Made by a program: the position numbers and the translations under genes. Of a DNA stretch of 64,000 bases, positions 25,106 through 32,877 are shown in pieces; position 1 is the first letter of the stretch, and the number at the start of each line of letters is the position of its first letter. Below the pieces are notes generated by a model. The model ran no database searches. It saw nothing but the letters and a program-made list of their open reading frames with translations, and had not been told where the DNA came from. The stretch comes from JAJVHZ01 sp041395385 (GTDB lineage Bacteria > Pseudomonadota > Gammaproteobacteria > JAJPIJ01), in the NCBI GenBank assembly GCA_041395385.1, contig JAWLAN010000008.1:62001-126000 (forward strand). The letters run 5' to 3'.

Positions 25106-25819
25106 CTACTGATACCTTCGCCTCTTGAAAGAGGCGACGTCAGTTGCGTCCAATTCGAAGAACTCTGTGTCGCGAATACGCTTAGCTTCGAACCTTCGGT
25201 GCCAGTACGCCTCGATACCCTTAGGGTCGTCGGTCTCGATGGAGTGAACGAGTTGAGTCGGATCAGGCAGCTCCAGCTTCACTTCGCGATGTCGTCGAAC
25301 AGGGGAGTTCGTGAATCCGATCTTATAGCGACGACCACTCCGCATCATATACACGTAACCCTGAATCGATGCCCGCGTACGCAACGACTCGGCGGGTTCT
25401 GACGGCCGCGGCGGAAGAACTGCTACAACATCGTCGAAGCCAGAGTCTGCTGAGCAGAACTCCCGCACCTTTTCGAGAAGCTCTCCCTTTCCGCCGAATC
25501 GCGAAAAGACGTTGTGACTGGGAAATGTCGGGTCCGATTTAGCCTGGCGTTTCAGCTCACCAGCCACAGGGACACGGCCAAGCTGACGAATCAATCCGAT
25601 ATAGCACTCCAGGACACGGCGTTCGTCGAAGGCTGCGGTTAGCCGATTTGGCGAGAAACCGGCCTCCTGGAGCGCCTCCCCCCATCGCAACCAGAGATGT
25701 GGGTACCACTCCGACATGCGAATGCCTGTAGTCTTTGCAAAGCGCTCCTGTCCTGGAGGCTTGCCATCGGCACTTTCGGCAAGCCGCCTGATCTCAGTCA
25801 AAATCGTCTGCTTGTCCAT
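25106..25819 (-). CDS. GIY-YIG (MUG113/T5orf172-type) protein in an integron cassette
   Basis: 237 residues. The C-terminal domain has GYVYMMRSGRRYKIGFTNSP, then RRHREVKLELPD, EAYWHRRFEAKRIRDTEFFEL, the GIY-YIG core variant with catalytic Arg and Glu found in MUG113/T5orf172 proteins. The N-terminal 130 residues are helical and contain an ILTEIRRLAESADGKPPGQE-type DNA-binding repeat module found next to nuclease domains. Probable DNA-processing nuclease; target unknown. It is the second cassette from attI, bounded by two attC sites. Confidence 0.75.
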   Translation of the reverse strand: MDKQTILTEIRRLAESADGKPPGQERFAKTTGIRMSEWYPHLWLRWGEALQEAGFSPNRLTAAFDERRVLECYIGLIRQLGRVPVAGELKRQAKSDPTFPSHNVFSRFGGKGELLEKVREFCSADSGFDDVVAVLPPRPSEPAESLRTRASIQGYVYMMRSGRRYKIGFTNSPVRRHREVKLELPDPTQLVHSIETDDPKGIEAYWHRRFEAKRIRDTEFFELDATDVASFKRRRYQ

Positions 25820-25826
25820 GCCTGTC

Positions 25827-25916
25827 GTCTAACGCCGCGTTGTGCCGCGCCGGCCACAGTAATGCCAGGAAACATGGTGCGCTGTCCCCGGCGTCGGCAC
25901 GAACGCATAGTTATGT
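25827..25916 (-). repeat. attC site (90 bp)
   Basis: Minus strand runs ACATAAC (25916-25910) to GTTAGAC (25833-25827). Arms GTGCCGACGCCGGGG and CCGGCGCGGCAC are complementary with a small bulge. Its GTTATGT-type core differs from the others and is the same as the core at attI. Confidence 0.82.
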
Positions 25917-25917
25917 T

Positions 25918-26232
25918 TCATTGTGCCTGCTTCTCTGGTAACCGAACTTCACTAAACCGCATATAAGCCAAGTTTCCCTGTGATTCTAAGCGACCGGATT
26001 CCACGAGCTTTCTTACACGCTGCGAGTAATAAAGATCCGGGATGTCCGGAATTCTGTCTCGAAGCTGGCCGATTGAGAGGCCCACCAACATTGCGACTTT
26101 ACGCCAGCTTGGTTTGGCGTTTGACATGAGTGTTTTATCAATTGCCTCAATTTCCTTCGAGGTCAACTGCACCACCCGGGCTTCTTGCTCCGGACTCAAG
26201 GGAGGATCAGGGATTGGGATTTCTTCTTCCAT
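25918..26232 (-). CDS. DUF3658-type protein, first integron cassette
   Basis: 104 residues: LSPEQEARVVQLTSKEIEAI, WRKVAMLVGLSIGQL and DLYYSQRVRKLVESGRLESQ GNLAYMRFSEVRLP-type ending match DUF3658, a short helical domain usually at the C-terminus of larger proteins. Here it stands alone. It is the attI-proximal cassette, whose expression is likely driven by the integron promoter region. Function unknown. Confidence 0.78.
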   Translation of the reverse strand: MEEEIPIPDPPLSPEQEARVVQLTSKEIEAIDKTLMSNAKPSWRKVAMLVGLSIGQLRDRIPDIPDLYYSQRVRKLVESGRLESQGNLAYMRFSEVRLPEKQAQ

Positions 26233-26248
26233 GCGTTCGGTTTATGAA

Positions 26249-26340
26249 ACATAACAGTGAATTAGACAGAACGCAGGAATTATTGGGATAGACAGACTCT
26301 GCATAATCCTTGCTCCGGCGGGTCCCGTTTACTACGATAA
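26249..26340 (-). other. attI region of the integron (approximate)
   Basis: The insertion core is ACATAAC at 26249-26255 (GTTATGT on the minus strand), where the first cassette joins. The AT-rich stretch up to 26340 lies between the first cassette and the divergent intI, the position of attI in integrons. A CATAAT at 26311-26316 could be a -10 element for intI and an AATAAT-like element could serve a leftward cassette promoter; neither is certain. Right boundary is not defined by sequence alone. Confidence 0.6.
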
Positions 26341-26356
26341 CTGTCGATTTTGACAG
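26341..26356 (+). promoter_or_regulatory. LexA-type SOS box upstream of intI
   Basis: CTGT at 26341-26344 and ACAG at 26353-26356, separated by exactly eight bases (CGATTTTG), fit the gammaproteobacterial LexA consensus CTGT-N8-ACAG. It ends 27 bp before the intI start. In other bacteria LexA at this position represses integron integrases until DNA damage. A TTGACA hexamer overlaps its right half. Confidence 0.8.
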
Positions 26357-26383
26357 GGTAGTCAACAATCGAGGAGATCTCAA

Positions 26384-27757
26384 ATGGCCATGGAAAAGGC
26401 GCCTGAGTCCCGTCGCTGGGACCGTTTCATCGATCTTGCCCGCAACGCCAATGTCCCCGAGCGCGCCCTGCGCTGGTATGTGCGTCGGATCGAGCAGTAC
26501 TGTGCGGCGCACGAGGACCTTCCACTCAGGCAGCACGGCCCCGATACTGTGACGACCTTCCTCCAGAAGGCCGGTCGCAGTTCGACCCTGCAGGAGTGGC
26601 AGTTTCGACAGCTCGTTCATGCCCTGCAGCTGCTGTTTCGAGGCGTGCTGCAAGCGCCCTGGGCAGAACCCTTCGACTGGGCCTATTGGATGGACGGGGC
26701 AAGGCAACTCGAAACCGGCCACGCGACGGTGGCGCGTCACAATATGCCGGTTCCCGTGGCGCGGCGGCCCGAGGCCGTCGAACCAGACGCCGATCCCGAT
26801 CGGACGCTGACGAACCAGTTGATTGCCGAGATCCGGCGTCGCGCCTATTCGATCCGGACCGAGCAAGCCTACGTGCAGTGGTTTCATCGCTACGTGCGCT
26901 TCCACGGCGATCGCGATCCGCGCGAACTCGGTGCAGGACATGTGCAGGACTACCTGAATCATCTCGCGCTGCAGCGCCAGGTCTCCGCAAAGACCCAGTC
27001 CCAGGCGCTGTGCGCGCTGGTGTTCTTCTACAGGCAGGTCCTGGGCGGTGATCTCGGGCAGTTCTCAGGGCTGGTGCCGGCGCGTAAGCCGCGTCACCTG
27101 CCAACCGTCCTCAGCCGGGAGGAGACGGCGCGGCTGCTCGCCGCCATCGGGCATCAGCTCTTCGGCCTGATGGCGGGATTGATGTATGGCACGGGCATGC
27201 GGCTGATGGAGTGCGCACGCCTGCGCGTGCTCGACGTCGACTTCGAGTACTCGAAAATCGTCGTCCGCGATGGCAAGGGCGGCAAGGATCGCATCGTGCC
27301 GCTGCCGCGCCGATATCGCGAGGCGCTGCAGGCGCAGATCACTGCCGTGGAGTCGCTGCATCGGCTCGATCTCGAAGCCGGTCACGGCGAGGTGTTCCTG
27401 CCCGACGCGCTCGCGCGCAAGTATCCGAACGCACCGCGCGAGCTCAAGTGGCAGTACATTTTCCCGTCGGCGCGGGTCACCGCAGATCCGCGATCCCACA
27501 AGGTCCGGCGCCATCACCTCCACGAGACGGCGCTGCAGCGGGCCATCAAGGAAGCCGCAGCGCGCGCGGGCATCCGCAAGCGGGTCACGAGCCACACGCT
27601 GCGACACTCGTTTGCGACCCACCTGCTCGAGGCCGGCTACGACATCCGTACCGTGCAGGAACTGCTCGGCCACGCCGACGTCTCGACGACGATGATCTAC
27701 ACGCACGTGCTCAACCGGCCCGGCGTCAGCGTCACCAGCCCCGCGGACTTCGCCTGA
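26384..27757 (+). CDS. intI: integron integrase IntI with N-terminal extension
   Basis: 457 residues. Tyrosine recombinase residues are visible: Arg273 (GTGMRLME), His404-x-x-Arg407 (SHTLRHSF), His430 (LLGHADVS) and Tyr439 (IYTHV). The IntI-specific additional region is present (LARKYPNAPRELKWQYIFPS, then RSHKVRRHHLHET), distinguishing it from ordinary XerC/D enzymes. It is about 130 residues longer at the N-terminus than IntI1-type enzymes; the extra part looks like a second helical core-binding module and precedes the normal one (LIAEIRRRAYSIRTEQAYVQ). It acts by single-strand attC recombination at attI. GAGGAG lies upstream of ATG. Divergent from the cassette array. Confidence 0.95.
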   Translation: MAMEKAPESRRWDRFIDLARNANVPERALRWYVRRIEQYCAAHEDLPLRQHGPDTVTTFLQKAGRSSTLQEWQFRQLVHALQLLFRGVLQAPWAEPFDWAYWMDGARQLETGHATVARHNMPVPVARRPEAVEPDADPDRTLTNQLIAEIRRRAYSIRTEQAYVQWFHRYVRFHGDRDPRELGAGHVQDYLNHLALQRQVSAKTQSQALCALVFFYRQVLGGDLGQFSGLVPARKPRHLPTVLSREETARLLAAIGHQLFGLMAGLMYGTGMRLMECARLRVLDVDFEYSKIVVRDGKGGKDRIVPLPRRYREALQAQITAVESLHRLDLEAGHGEVFLPDALARKYPNAPRELKWQYIFPSARVTADPRSHKVRRHHLHETALQRAIKEAAARAGIRKRVTSHTLRHSFATHLLEAGYDIRTVQELLGHADVSTTMIYTHVLNRPGVSVTSPADFA

Positions 27758-27759
27758 TG

Positions 27760-27797
27760 CCGCGGGGCGCGCAGCACCGGCCGCCATGGCCCCGCGG
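27760..27797 (+). terminator. hairpin after intI
   Basis: CCGCGGGGC (27760-27768) pairs with GCCCCGCGG (27789-27797) across a 20-base loop, three bases after the intI stop. It is followed by ACCCTTTG, only a short T-run. A weak or Rho-assisted terminator is plausible. Confidence 0.4.
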
Positions 27798-27958
27798 ACC
27801 CTTTGCGTCGGGGAGCCGGACATGCGCCAGACGTAAGAACGGCAGGCGGAGCGGCGGCGTGTGGCCCCTCCGCTTCTTTCTTCGCCGAACTCCACGCATA
27901 ATCTGTTGACCAATCAGGAAAGGGGGGGCGCTCTCCCCCGAATCAGCGGCAGGCTCAC

Positions 27959-28507
27959 ATGGAACGCAAGGACACCGGCGGCGACGAAGACACCCTGCTC
28001 TTCCGGCAGATGGTCGGAGAGGTGCGGCCGCTCACGCACGATCTGGCCGACGCGGCGCCGCCGCGGCCCAAGCCGATACCCCAGCAGCGGCTGCTCGACG
28101 AGCGTGAGGTCCTGCGCGAGATGGCCTCGGGCCTGTTCGACGGCGCCGAGATCGAGACCGGCGAGGAGCTGGTCTATTTCCGCCCCGGGCTGCAGCACTC
28201 CGTCGTGCGCAAGCTGCGCCGCGGCCAGTATGCCGTGGAAGCAGAGCTCGACCTGCACGGCTACACGGTGGTCGAGGCCCGCGCCGCCCTGGCCGCCTTC
28301 ATCCACGACGCCCAGGCCCACGGCCGGCGTTGCGTGCGCATCGTGCACGGCAAGGGCCATGGCTCGCACGGCCGCCAGCCCGTGCTCAAGGGCAAGGTCA
28401 ATAACTGGCTGCGCCGGATCGACGCGGTGCTCGCGTTCTGCTCCACGCGTCCGGCGCACGGCGGCACGGGCGCGGTGTACGTGCTGCTCAAGCGCCCGAA
28501 CGACTAG
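27959..28507 (+). CDS. Smr-domain protein (SmrA/YdaL-like)
   Basis: 182 residues. The C-terminal small MutS-related domain has ELDLHGYTVVEARAALAAFI, the core LDLHG, and CVRIVHGKGHGSHG with the conserved HGKG. N-terminal residues 1-80 are charged with proline-rich spacing. Stand-alone Smr proteins act as endonucleases on DNA or RNA, recently linked to ribosome rescue. The gene lies 200 bp right of the integron end, marking a return to host-like sequence. Confidence 0.85.
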   Translation: MERKDTGGDEDTLLFRQMVGEVRPLTHDLADAAPPRPKPIPQQRLLDEREVLREMASGLFDGAEIETGEELVYFRPGLQHSVVRKLRRGQYAVEAELDLHGYTVVEARAALAAFIHDAQAHGRRCVRIVHGKGHGSHGRQPVLKGKVNNWLRRIDAVLAFCSTRPAHGGTGAVYVLLKRPND

Positions 28508-28521
28508 GCGCCCCGCGTTCG

Positions 28522-29103
28522 ATGCCCCGCAAGCGACGCACGCCGCGCCTGATCCCCGGCGCGATGGCCGTCGCGATCCTGCTCTCGGCGCGCGCGGGCG
28601 GTGCCGAGCCGGTGGTCCTGCGCCACGCGGCCAGCGAGTGCGAGGTCGCGCTCGAGGTCCAGCCCTCGGATCGGCAGCCCGGCCTCCGACTACGGCCGGC
28701 CTGCAAGCTCGGCCTCGAGTCCACGCGCGCGGCACTCGCCGCGATGCTGCCGGAGGCGCTGAATGACGCGCCCGCTGCCGGCGCCATCAGCCTGTTCATG
28801 GGTCGTGTCGAGGAGTATCCGTGGCTCAGCGGCGGGTTGGCCGACGCGGCCCTGGTCTCGCCACGCTGGGATGCGCGGCATGGACGATTGCGCGAGGGCG
28901 ATCAGGGCATCAACGCCTTTGTCGCCGGACTGCTGCGCGCCGACCCGCGATTGCAGACTCTGCTCCCCGGCTGGACGCTGCGCAGCGTGAGCGTGGAGAA
29001 GGTCCTGGTCGGGCCATCGGAGCAATATGCCCCGATGGCGAGCCGGAGAGGCGATGCGCCGTTCGACGCGATGTTCTGGCTCCGCTACCAGCCCGCGCCG
29101 TGA
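28522..29103 (+). CDS. exported protein of unknown function
   Basis: 193 residues with a signal peptide (RRTPRLIPGAMAVAILLSAR to AGGAE). Residues about 30-60 are Arg-containing strands (VVLRHAASECEVALEVQPSD). The middle has SGGLADAALVSPRWDARHGR and ends with WTLRSVSVEKVLVG and MFWLRYQPAP. No family recognised. It starts 14 bp after smr, so the two may be an operon. Confidence 0.6.
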   Translation: MPRKRRTPRLIPGAMAVAILLSARAGGAEPVVLRHAASECEVALEVQPSDRQPGLRLRPACKLGLESTRAALAAMLPEALNDAPAAGAISLFMGRVEEYPWLSGGLADAALVSPRWDARHGRLREGDQGINAFVAGLLRADPRLQTLLPGWTLRSVSVEKVLVGPSEQYAPMASRRGDAPFDAMFWLRYQPAP

Positions 29104-29139
29104 CCCCGCAGCCGGCCACGCCGTGCGACCTGATGGCGG

Positions 29140-30114
29140 CTACGCCAGCGCCTTGTAGAGATTGAACACGCTCAGCACCGTGATCAGCACGCCCACCAGC
29201 ACGAGCAGGGTGCGCGCCGGCAGGTGACGGCACAACCAGGCGGCCAGCGGCGCCGCGAACATCCCGCCCAGCACCAGCCCGGCGATCACCGTCCAGTACG
29301 TCGCACCGACCAGCACGGCGAACGTGGCGCTGGTGGCGATGGCGAGGAAGAACTCCGCGGCGTTCACCGAACCGATCGTTGTGCGCGGACTGTTGCCCGT
29401 GCCGATGAGCGAACTGGTCACCACCGGTCCCCAGCCACCGCCGCCGACGGCGTCGACGAACCCGCCGAGCAGCGCCAGCGGACCCACGTGGCGCGGCATG
29501 TCGTGACGCTTGCGCTGCACGTGGCGGAACGCCTTGTAGAGTATGTAAAAGCCCATCAGCAGCAGGTAGCCCGCTATCCAGGGCTTGATCGCCTCGCCAT
29601 CGACGCTGGTGATCACGTATGCGCCGACCACGGCGCCCGCGAGTCCGGGCAGCAGCAGCCGCTTGAACAGGCGCTTGTCCACGTTGCCGAAGCGCCAGTG
29701 CGACCAGCCGGACAGGCCGGTGGTGAAGATCTCGGCGATGTGCACGGAGGCGGACGCCGCGGCGGGCGAGACGCCGGTGCTGAGCAGGAAGGTGGTGGCG
29801 GTGATCCCATAGGCCATGCCGAGCGCCCCGTCGATCACCTGCGCCAGCAGGCCGACGGCCAGGGCCGACCAGAACATCGGCGTAGAGAGGCCCTCCCCGA
29901 TCCCGCTGAACGCCTCGACGGCCGCGGCCGGCAGCAGCCGGTCGCCCAGGACATAGGCGATGCCGGCCAGCAGCAGCAGGACACCGAAGGAGAGGGCGTA
30001 GTGTTGTACGAGGCGAGGCCGCGGCGCCGCGACGGTCTCCTCCAGGGGCGGGATCCCCAGCTCGTCGTGTTCGGCGTTGAGCGGACTGCGTGCGTCGAGA
30101 TGGCGGATGCGCAT
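29140..30114 (-). CDS. TauE/SafE (TSUP) family membrane exporter
   Basis: 324 residues. The N-terminal 40 residues are cytoplasmic, then about eight membrane helices. LAQVIDGALGMAYGITATTF and the second repeat LLGGFVDAVGGGGWGPVVTS are the paired TSUP signatures. The family exports sulfite, sulfoacetate or related anions, and some members import thiosulfate or export other organosulfur compounds. No sulfur-oxidation gene is adjacent, so the substrate is open. The AT-rich stretch upstream (30150-30240) may hold its promoter. Confidence 0.9.
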   Translation of the reverse strand: MRIRHLDARSPLNAEHDELGIPPLEETVAAPRPRLVQHYALSFGVLLLLAGIAYVLGDRLLPAAAVEAFSGIGEGLSTPMFWSALAVGLLAQVIDGALGMAYGITATTFLLSTGVSPAAASASVHIAEIFTTGLSGWSHWRFGNVDKRLFKRLLLPGLAGAVVGAYVITSVDGEAIKPWIAGYLLLMGFYILYKAFRHVQRKRHDMPRHVGPLALLGGFVDAVGGGGWGPVVTSSLIGTGNSPRTTIGSVNAAEFFLAIATSATFAVLVGATYWTVIAGLVLGGMFAAPLAAWLCRHLPARTLLVLVGVLITVLSVFNLYKALA

Positions 30115-30274
30115 GGTCTTCCCGTGGTCGGGTCAAGGGGATGCGCGGGCAATCTACCCGGCCTCCGTAATATTCGAAAGTGATTCTTTCTGCTTTGTTT
30201 AGGCTTGATAGCTATATAAAAGGGCGGCGCCGCATCCTTGGAGACGAGATCCAAGCGCTTGTTTTGGAGATGTT

Positions 30275-31138
30275 CTAGGGATTTACCAGGACCTGCAGGC
30301 CAAGCGCGCGTATCGGCGCGGCAATGGACTCCAGCTCCTCGTTCGAAAGCCGGCGCAGGGCCGGCGCCTCCGGCTGCAGAGACGGGCGCGCGAGGCTGTA
30401 GAGGTGGACGCCCTGCAACCGCTCCGGACCGGCGGCCCGGAGCAGACCGAGGTAGGCCTGCAGATCCTCGGCCAGCGGCAGGCCCTCCCCCCAGCCGAAG
30501 GCACAGGTCTGCACCCAGGTCGGACAAAGGCCGGCCACGGTGCGCAGATTGCGCACCACGGTCTCGGTCTTCATCACCACACTGTTGACGCGCCGCCTCA
30601 CCGCCGGGGATCCGGCATCGACCTTGAACCAGACCTCGCCATGACCCGCGCCCATGCGGCGGATGCCCTCCTGGACCGCCGCGCGCGCAGCCCGGCTGCC
30701 GTTGGTGATGAGGCGCAGCACGAGCTGCCGCTCCAGCCCGCGGGCGCGCAGGACGCTGTTGACCAGGGTGATCACGTCGGGGAACTCCCTGGCGCTGGTC
30801 GGCTCGCCGTTGCCGGCGAGCGCGACGTCGACGATGCGGCGCGCGCCCTCCGGGACGCGGCGCCCCATGAACTCGCCCTCCTGCAGCTCGCTCAGGAAAT
30901 CCTCGAGCTCGGCGCGCAGCAGCCCGAGATCCACGGGCGGCGCGTCGCCGCGCCGCAGATCGGGGACCTGGCAATACACGCAGCGCCAGTTGCAGGCGTT
31001 GTTCGGGTTGAGGTTGACGCCGACGGAGACCCCGCCCGCGCGCCGGGAGATCACCGGGTAGACGTAGCGCATTCCGGTGAAATCGCGACAGTGATCGGTG
31101 ACGGTCAGCTGCGCGTTAGGTATCTGTTCAATGCCCAT
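30275..31138 (-). CDS. radical SAM protein, unassigned subfamily
   Basis: 287 residues. The [4Fe-4S] motif is Cys49-x3-Cys53-x2-Cys56 (NACNWRCVYCQVP). DVALAGNGEPTSAREFPDVI is the GGE-like SAM-binding strand, followed by RLITNGSRA. The N-terminal part resembles activating enzymes or molybdenum-cofactor MoaA-like proteins, but it has no auxiliary cluster motif near the C-terminus. The Lys/Asp loop (VWFKVDAGSPAVRRRVN) is as in radical SAM 'iron-sulfur oxidoreductase' proteins of unknown substrate. Family sure, reaction not. Confidence 0.8.
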   Translation of the reverse strand: MGIEQIPNAQLTVTDHCRDFTGMRYVYPVISRRAGGVSVGVNLNPNNACNWRCVYCQVPDLRRGDAPPVDLGLLRAELEDFLSELQEGEFMGRRVPEGARRIVDVALAGNGEPTSAREFPDVITLVNSVLRARGLERQLVLRLITNGSRAARAAVQEGIRRMGAGHGEVWFKVDAGSPAVRRRVNSVVMKTETVVRNLRTVAGLCPTWVQTCAFGWGEGLPLAEDLQAYLGLLRAAGPERLQGVHLYSLARPSLQPEAPALRRLSNEELESIAAPIRALGLQVLVNP

Positions 31139-31229
31139 GGCGTGGCCGCGAAATGCGAAATTCGAGAGGCATCATAGTCGGGAACTCGGCTATGCTGATT
31201 GCGCCCGCGCAACTGCAGGAGGGATTGAT

Positions 31230-31478
31230 ATGACGACGATACGTATCCTGGGAGTGGGCTGCCTTCTAGCCGCAGTCGCGGCCTGCGGCGACGGTACCAC
31301 CGAAGCGCCCCCCGCCGCGGCCGACCAAGGCGGCCGGCCGGAGACCGAGCACATCCGCGCCACCGAGGCGATCGGCGTCGACGGCCAGGCCATCAGCGAG
31401 AAGGTCGATGCGGCGCTGGACGCCAATGACCAGCGCAAGGACGAGCTCGACAAGGCGATCGAGGCACAGGAGCGGTAG
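31230..31478 (+). CDS. small lipoprotein of unknown function
   Basis: 82 residues. The lipobox LAAVAAC follows a short hydrophobic leader, so it is a lipoprotein with Cys about residue 19. The rest is acidic and helical (QAISEKVDAALDANDQRKDE, LDKAIEAQER). GGAGGG lies just before ATG. It is divergent from the radical SAM gene. A tail of this length with a charged helix suggests a peptidoglycan- or protein-binding role, but this is guesswork. Confidence 0.65.
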   Translation: MTTIRILGVGCLLAAVAACGDGTTEAPPAAADQGGRPETEHIRATEAIGVDGQAISEKVDAALDANDQRKDELDKAIEAQER

Positions 31479-31687
31479 CGGGCGATCCGTCCCGCAGCGC
31501 CGATCCTCGCCGCGGCCGTGCAAGTTCGGGCGGGGTTCGCGGCCCGGGTCCTGGCGACGGAACGTCATCCTCGGGCTGCTGTCGTAGTCGATTGGCGTTC
31601 GCATGTACGGCAGGTCGACGTCTGATTGACGGCCGGGCTGCGCCGTGCGGCCATCGAACCGTATCAATTCAAAGGAGGCTAACAGCA

Positions 31688-32260
31688 ATGAAGAAGGGGC
31701 TACTCGCCGCCGTCATCACGGCCGGCACGTTGTTCGCGAGCATGGCGGCCAATGCCGCCGGGTACACGATCGATCCCAGCCATACCTTCATCCAGTTTCG
31801 CATCTCGCATCTGGGCTTCAGCACCATGGTCGGTCGCTTCAACAAGTTCGAGGGCGAATTCAACTGGGACAAGGCCAGGCCGGAGGATTCGGTCATCAGC
31901 ATCACCATCGATACCGCCAGCGTGGACACCAACTGGGCCGAGCGCGACAAGCACCTGCGCGGGGAGGAATTCCTCGCCGTGGACGAGTACCCGCAGGCGA
32001 GTTTCAAGAGCACCAAGTACACGGGCGACGCGACCGGCGGCAAGCTCGAGGGCGAGCTCACCCTGCACGGGGTGACGAAACCCATCACCATCGACGTCAA
32101 GGCGGTCGGCGAGGGTGCGGACCCCTGGGGCGGCTACCGCGCCGGCTTCGACGGCACCACCACGATCAACCGCGGCGACTTCGGCATCACCAAGAATCTC
32201 GGACCCACCGCCGAGACGATGCACTTTGACCTGCACATCGAAGGCATACAGAAGAAGTGA
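31688..32260 (+). CDS. exported YceI-family protein
   Basis: 190 residues, signal peptide ending AANAAG. The lipocalin-like YceI core is AGYTIDPSHTFIQFRISHLG, FSTMVGRF, then AVDEYPQASFKSTKY, KLEGELTLHGVTKPITIDV and GDFGITKN. YceI proteins bind isoprenoid quinones or lipids in the periplasm; they are often partnered with cytochrome b561, and a b561 gene follows convergently. AAAGGAGG lies eight bases before ATG. Confidence 0.92.
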   Translation: MKKGLLAAVITAGTLFASMAANAAGYTIDPSHTFIQFRISHLGFSTMVGRFNKFEGEFNWDKARPEDSVISITIDTASVDTNWAERDKHLRGEEFLAVDEYPQASFKSTKYTGDATGGKLEGELTLHGVTKPITIDVKAVGEGADPWGGYRAGFDGTTTINRGDFGITKNLGPTAETMHFDLHIEGIQKK

Positions 32261-32266
32261 CCATGC

Positions 32267-32294
32267 GAGGCGGCGGCGCGCGGGCCGCCGCCTC
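32267..32294. terminator. perfect hairpin between convergent yceI and cytochrome b561 genes
   Basis: GAGGCGGCGGC (32267-32277) pairs perfectly with GCCGCCGCCTC (32284-32294), loop of six. It sits in the 77-bp gap between two convergent stops and would serve both strands. No T-run follows either side, so it is probably a partial or Rho-assisted terminator. Confidence 0.5.
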
Positions 32295-32337
32295 GATCTC
32301 CGACTCCACGCGCGCCAGTTGCCGCGCGTGCAAGACC

Positions 32338-32877
32338 TCACCAGAGCATCCGGCGCAGGGTGCCGTCGCGATCGATGAACTGGTGCTTGAGCGCGGCGCC
32401 GGCGTGCAGCAGCGCCAGGACTCCGGCCGCGTACGCGATCCATTCGTGTATCACCGTCGCGACGTCGCGCAGCGTTTCGTCCTTCGGCAGCCACGCCGGG
32501 ACCGTGAACCAGTCGAACACCTCCACGCCCGCCCCCTCCGAGGTGGAGATCGCATAACCAGTCACGGGGATCAGCACCATCGCCAGCCAAAGGAGGTGAT
32601 GCATGCCGGCCGCCGCCCTGCGCTGCAGGCCGACGAGGCTGGCCGCCAGCGCCGGATACGGACTGACGAAGCGCCAGAGGATCTTCACCAGCACCACTCC
32701 GAGCGCGATCATGCCGAGCGACTTGTGCAGGCTGAGCGAGGAGTGATACTGCGGGTGATAGTAGTCCAGGCCCACCATCCACCATCCCAGGCCGATGAGT
32801 CCGAAGATGAGCAGCGCGATGGCCCAATGCAGCAGCTTGGATGGTATGCCGTACCGGTCACGGCTGTTTGTCCACAT
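32338..32877 (-). CDS. cytochrome b561
   Basis: 179 residues, four membrane helices. The haem ligands lie in SKLLHWAIALLIFGLIGLGW, SSLSLHKSLGMIALGVVLVK, GMHHLLWLAMVLIPVTGYAI and DVATVIHEWIAYAAGVLALL HAGAA. It is the bacterial CybB/YodB type, moving electrons between quinol and periplasmic acceptors. ATG 32877 is the family-like start; the frame extends ten codons. Its closest functional partner may be the convergent YceI. Confidence 0.92.
   Translation of the reverse strand: MWTNSRDRYGIPSKLLHWAIALLIFGLIGLGWWMVGLDYYHPQYHSSLSLHKSLGMIALGVVLVKILWRFVSPYPALAASLVGLQRRAAAGMHHLLWLAMVLIPVTGYAISTSEGAGVEVFDWFTVPAWLPKDETLRDVATVIHEWIAYAAGVLALLHAGAALKHQFIDRDGTLRRMLW

Noticed and set aside
20738..25916. Repeated palindromic blocks that could be read as a CRISPR array
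   Set aside because: The blocks vary in length and sequence, share only the GCCTAAC/GTTAGGC cores, and flank genes; they are attC sites. No cas gene is present.
26350..26355. TTGACA hexamer as a -35 element for intI
   Set aside because: It overlaps the LexA box and has no -10 hexamer at a proper distance before the ATG.
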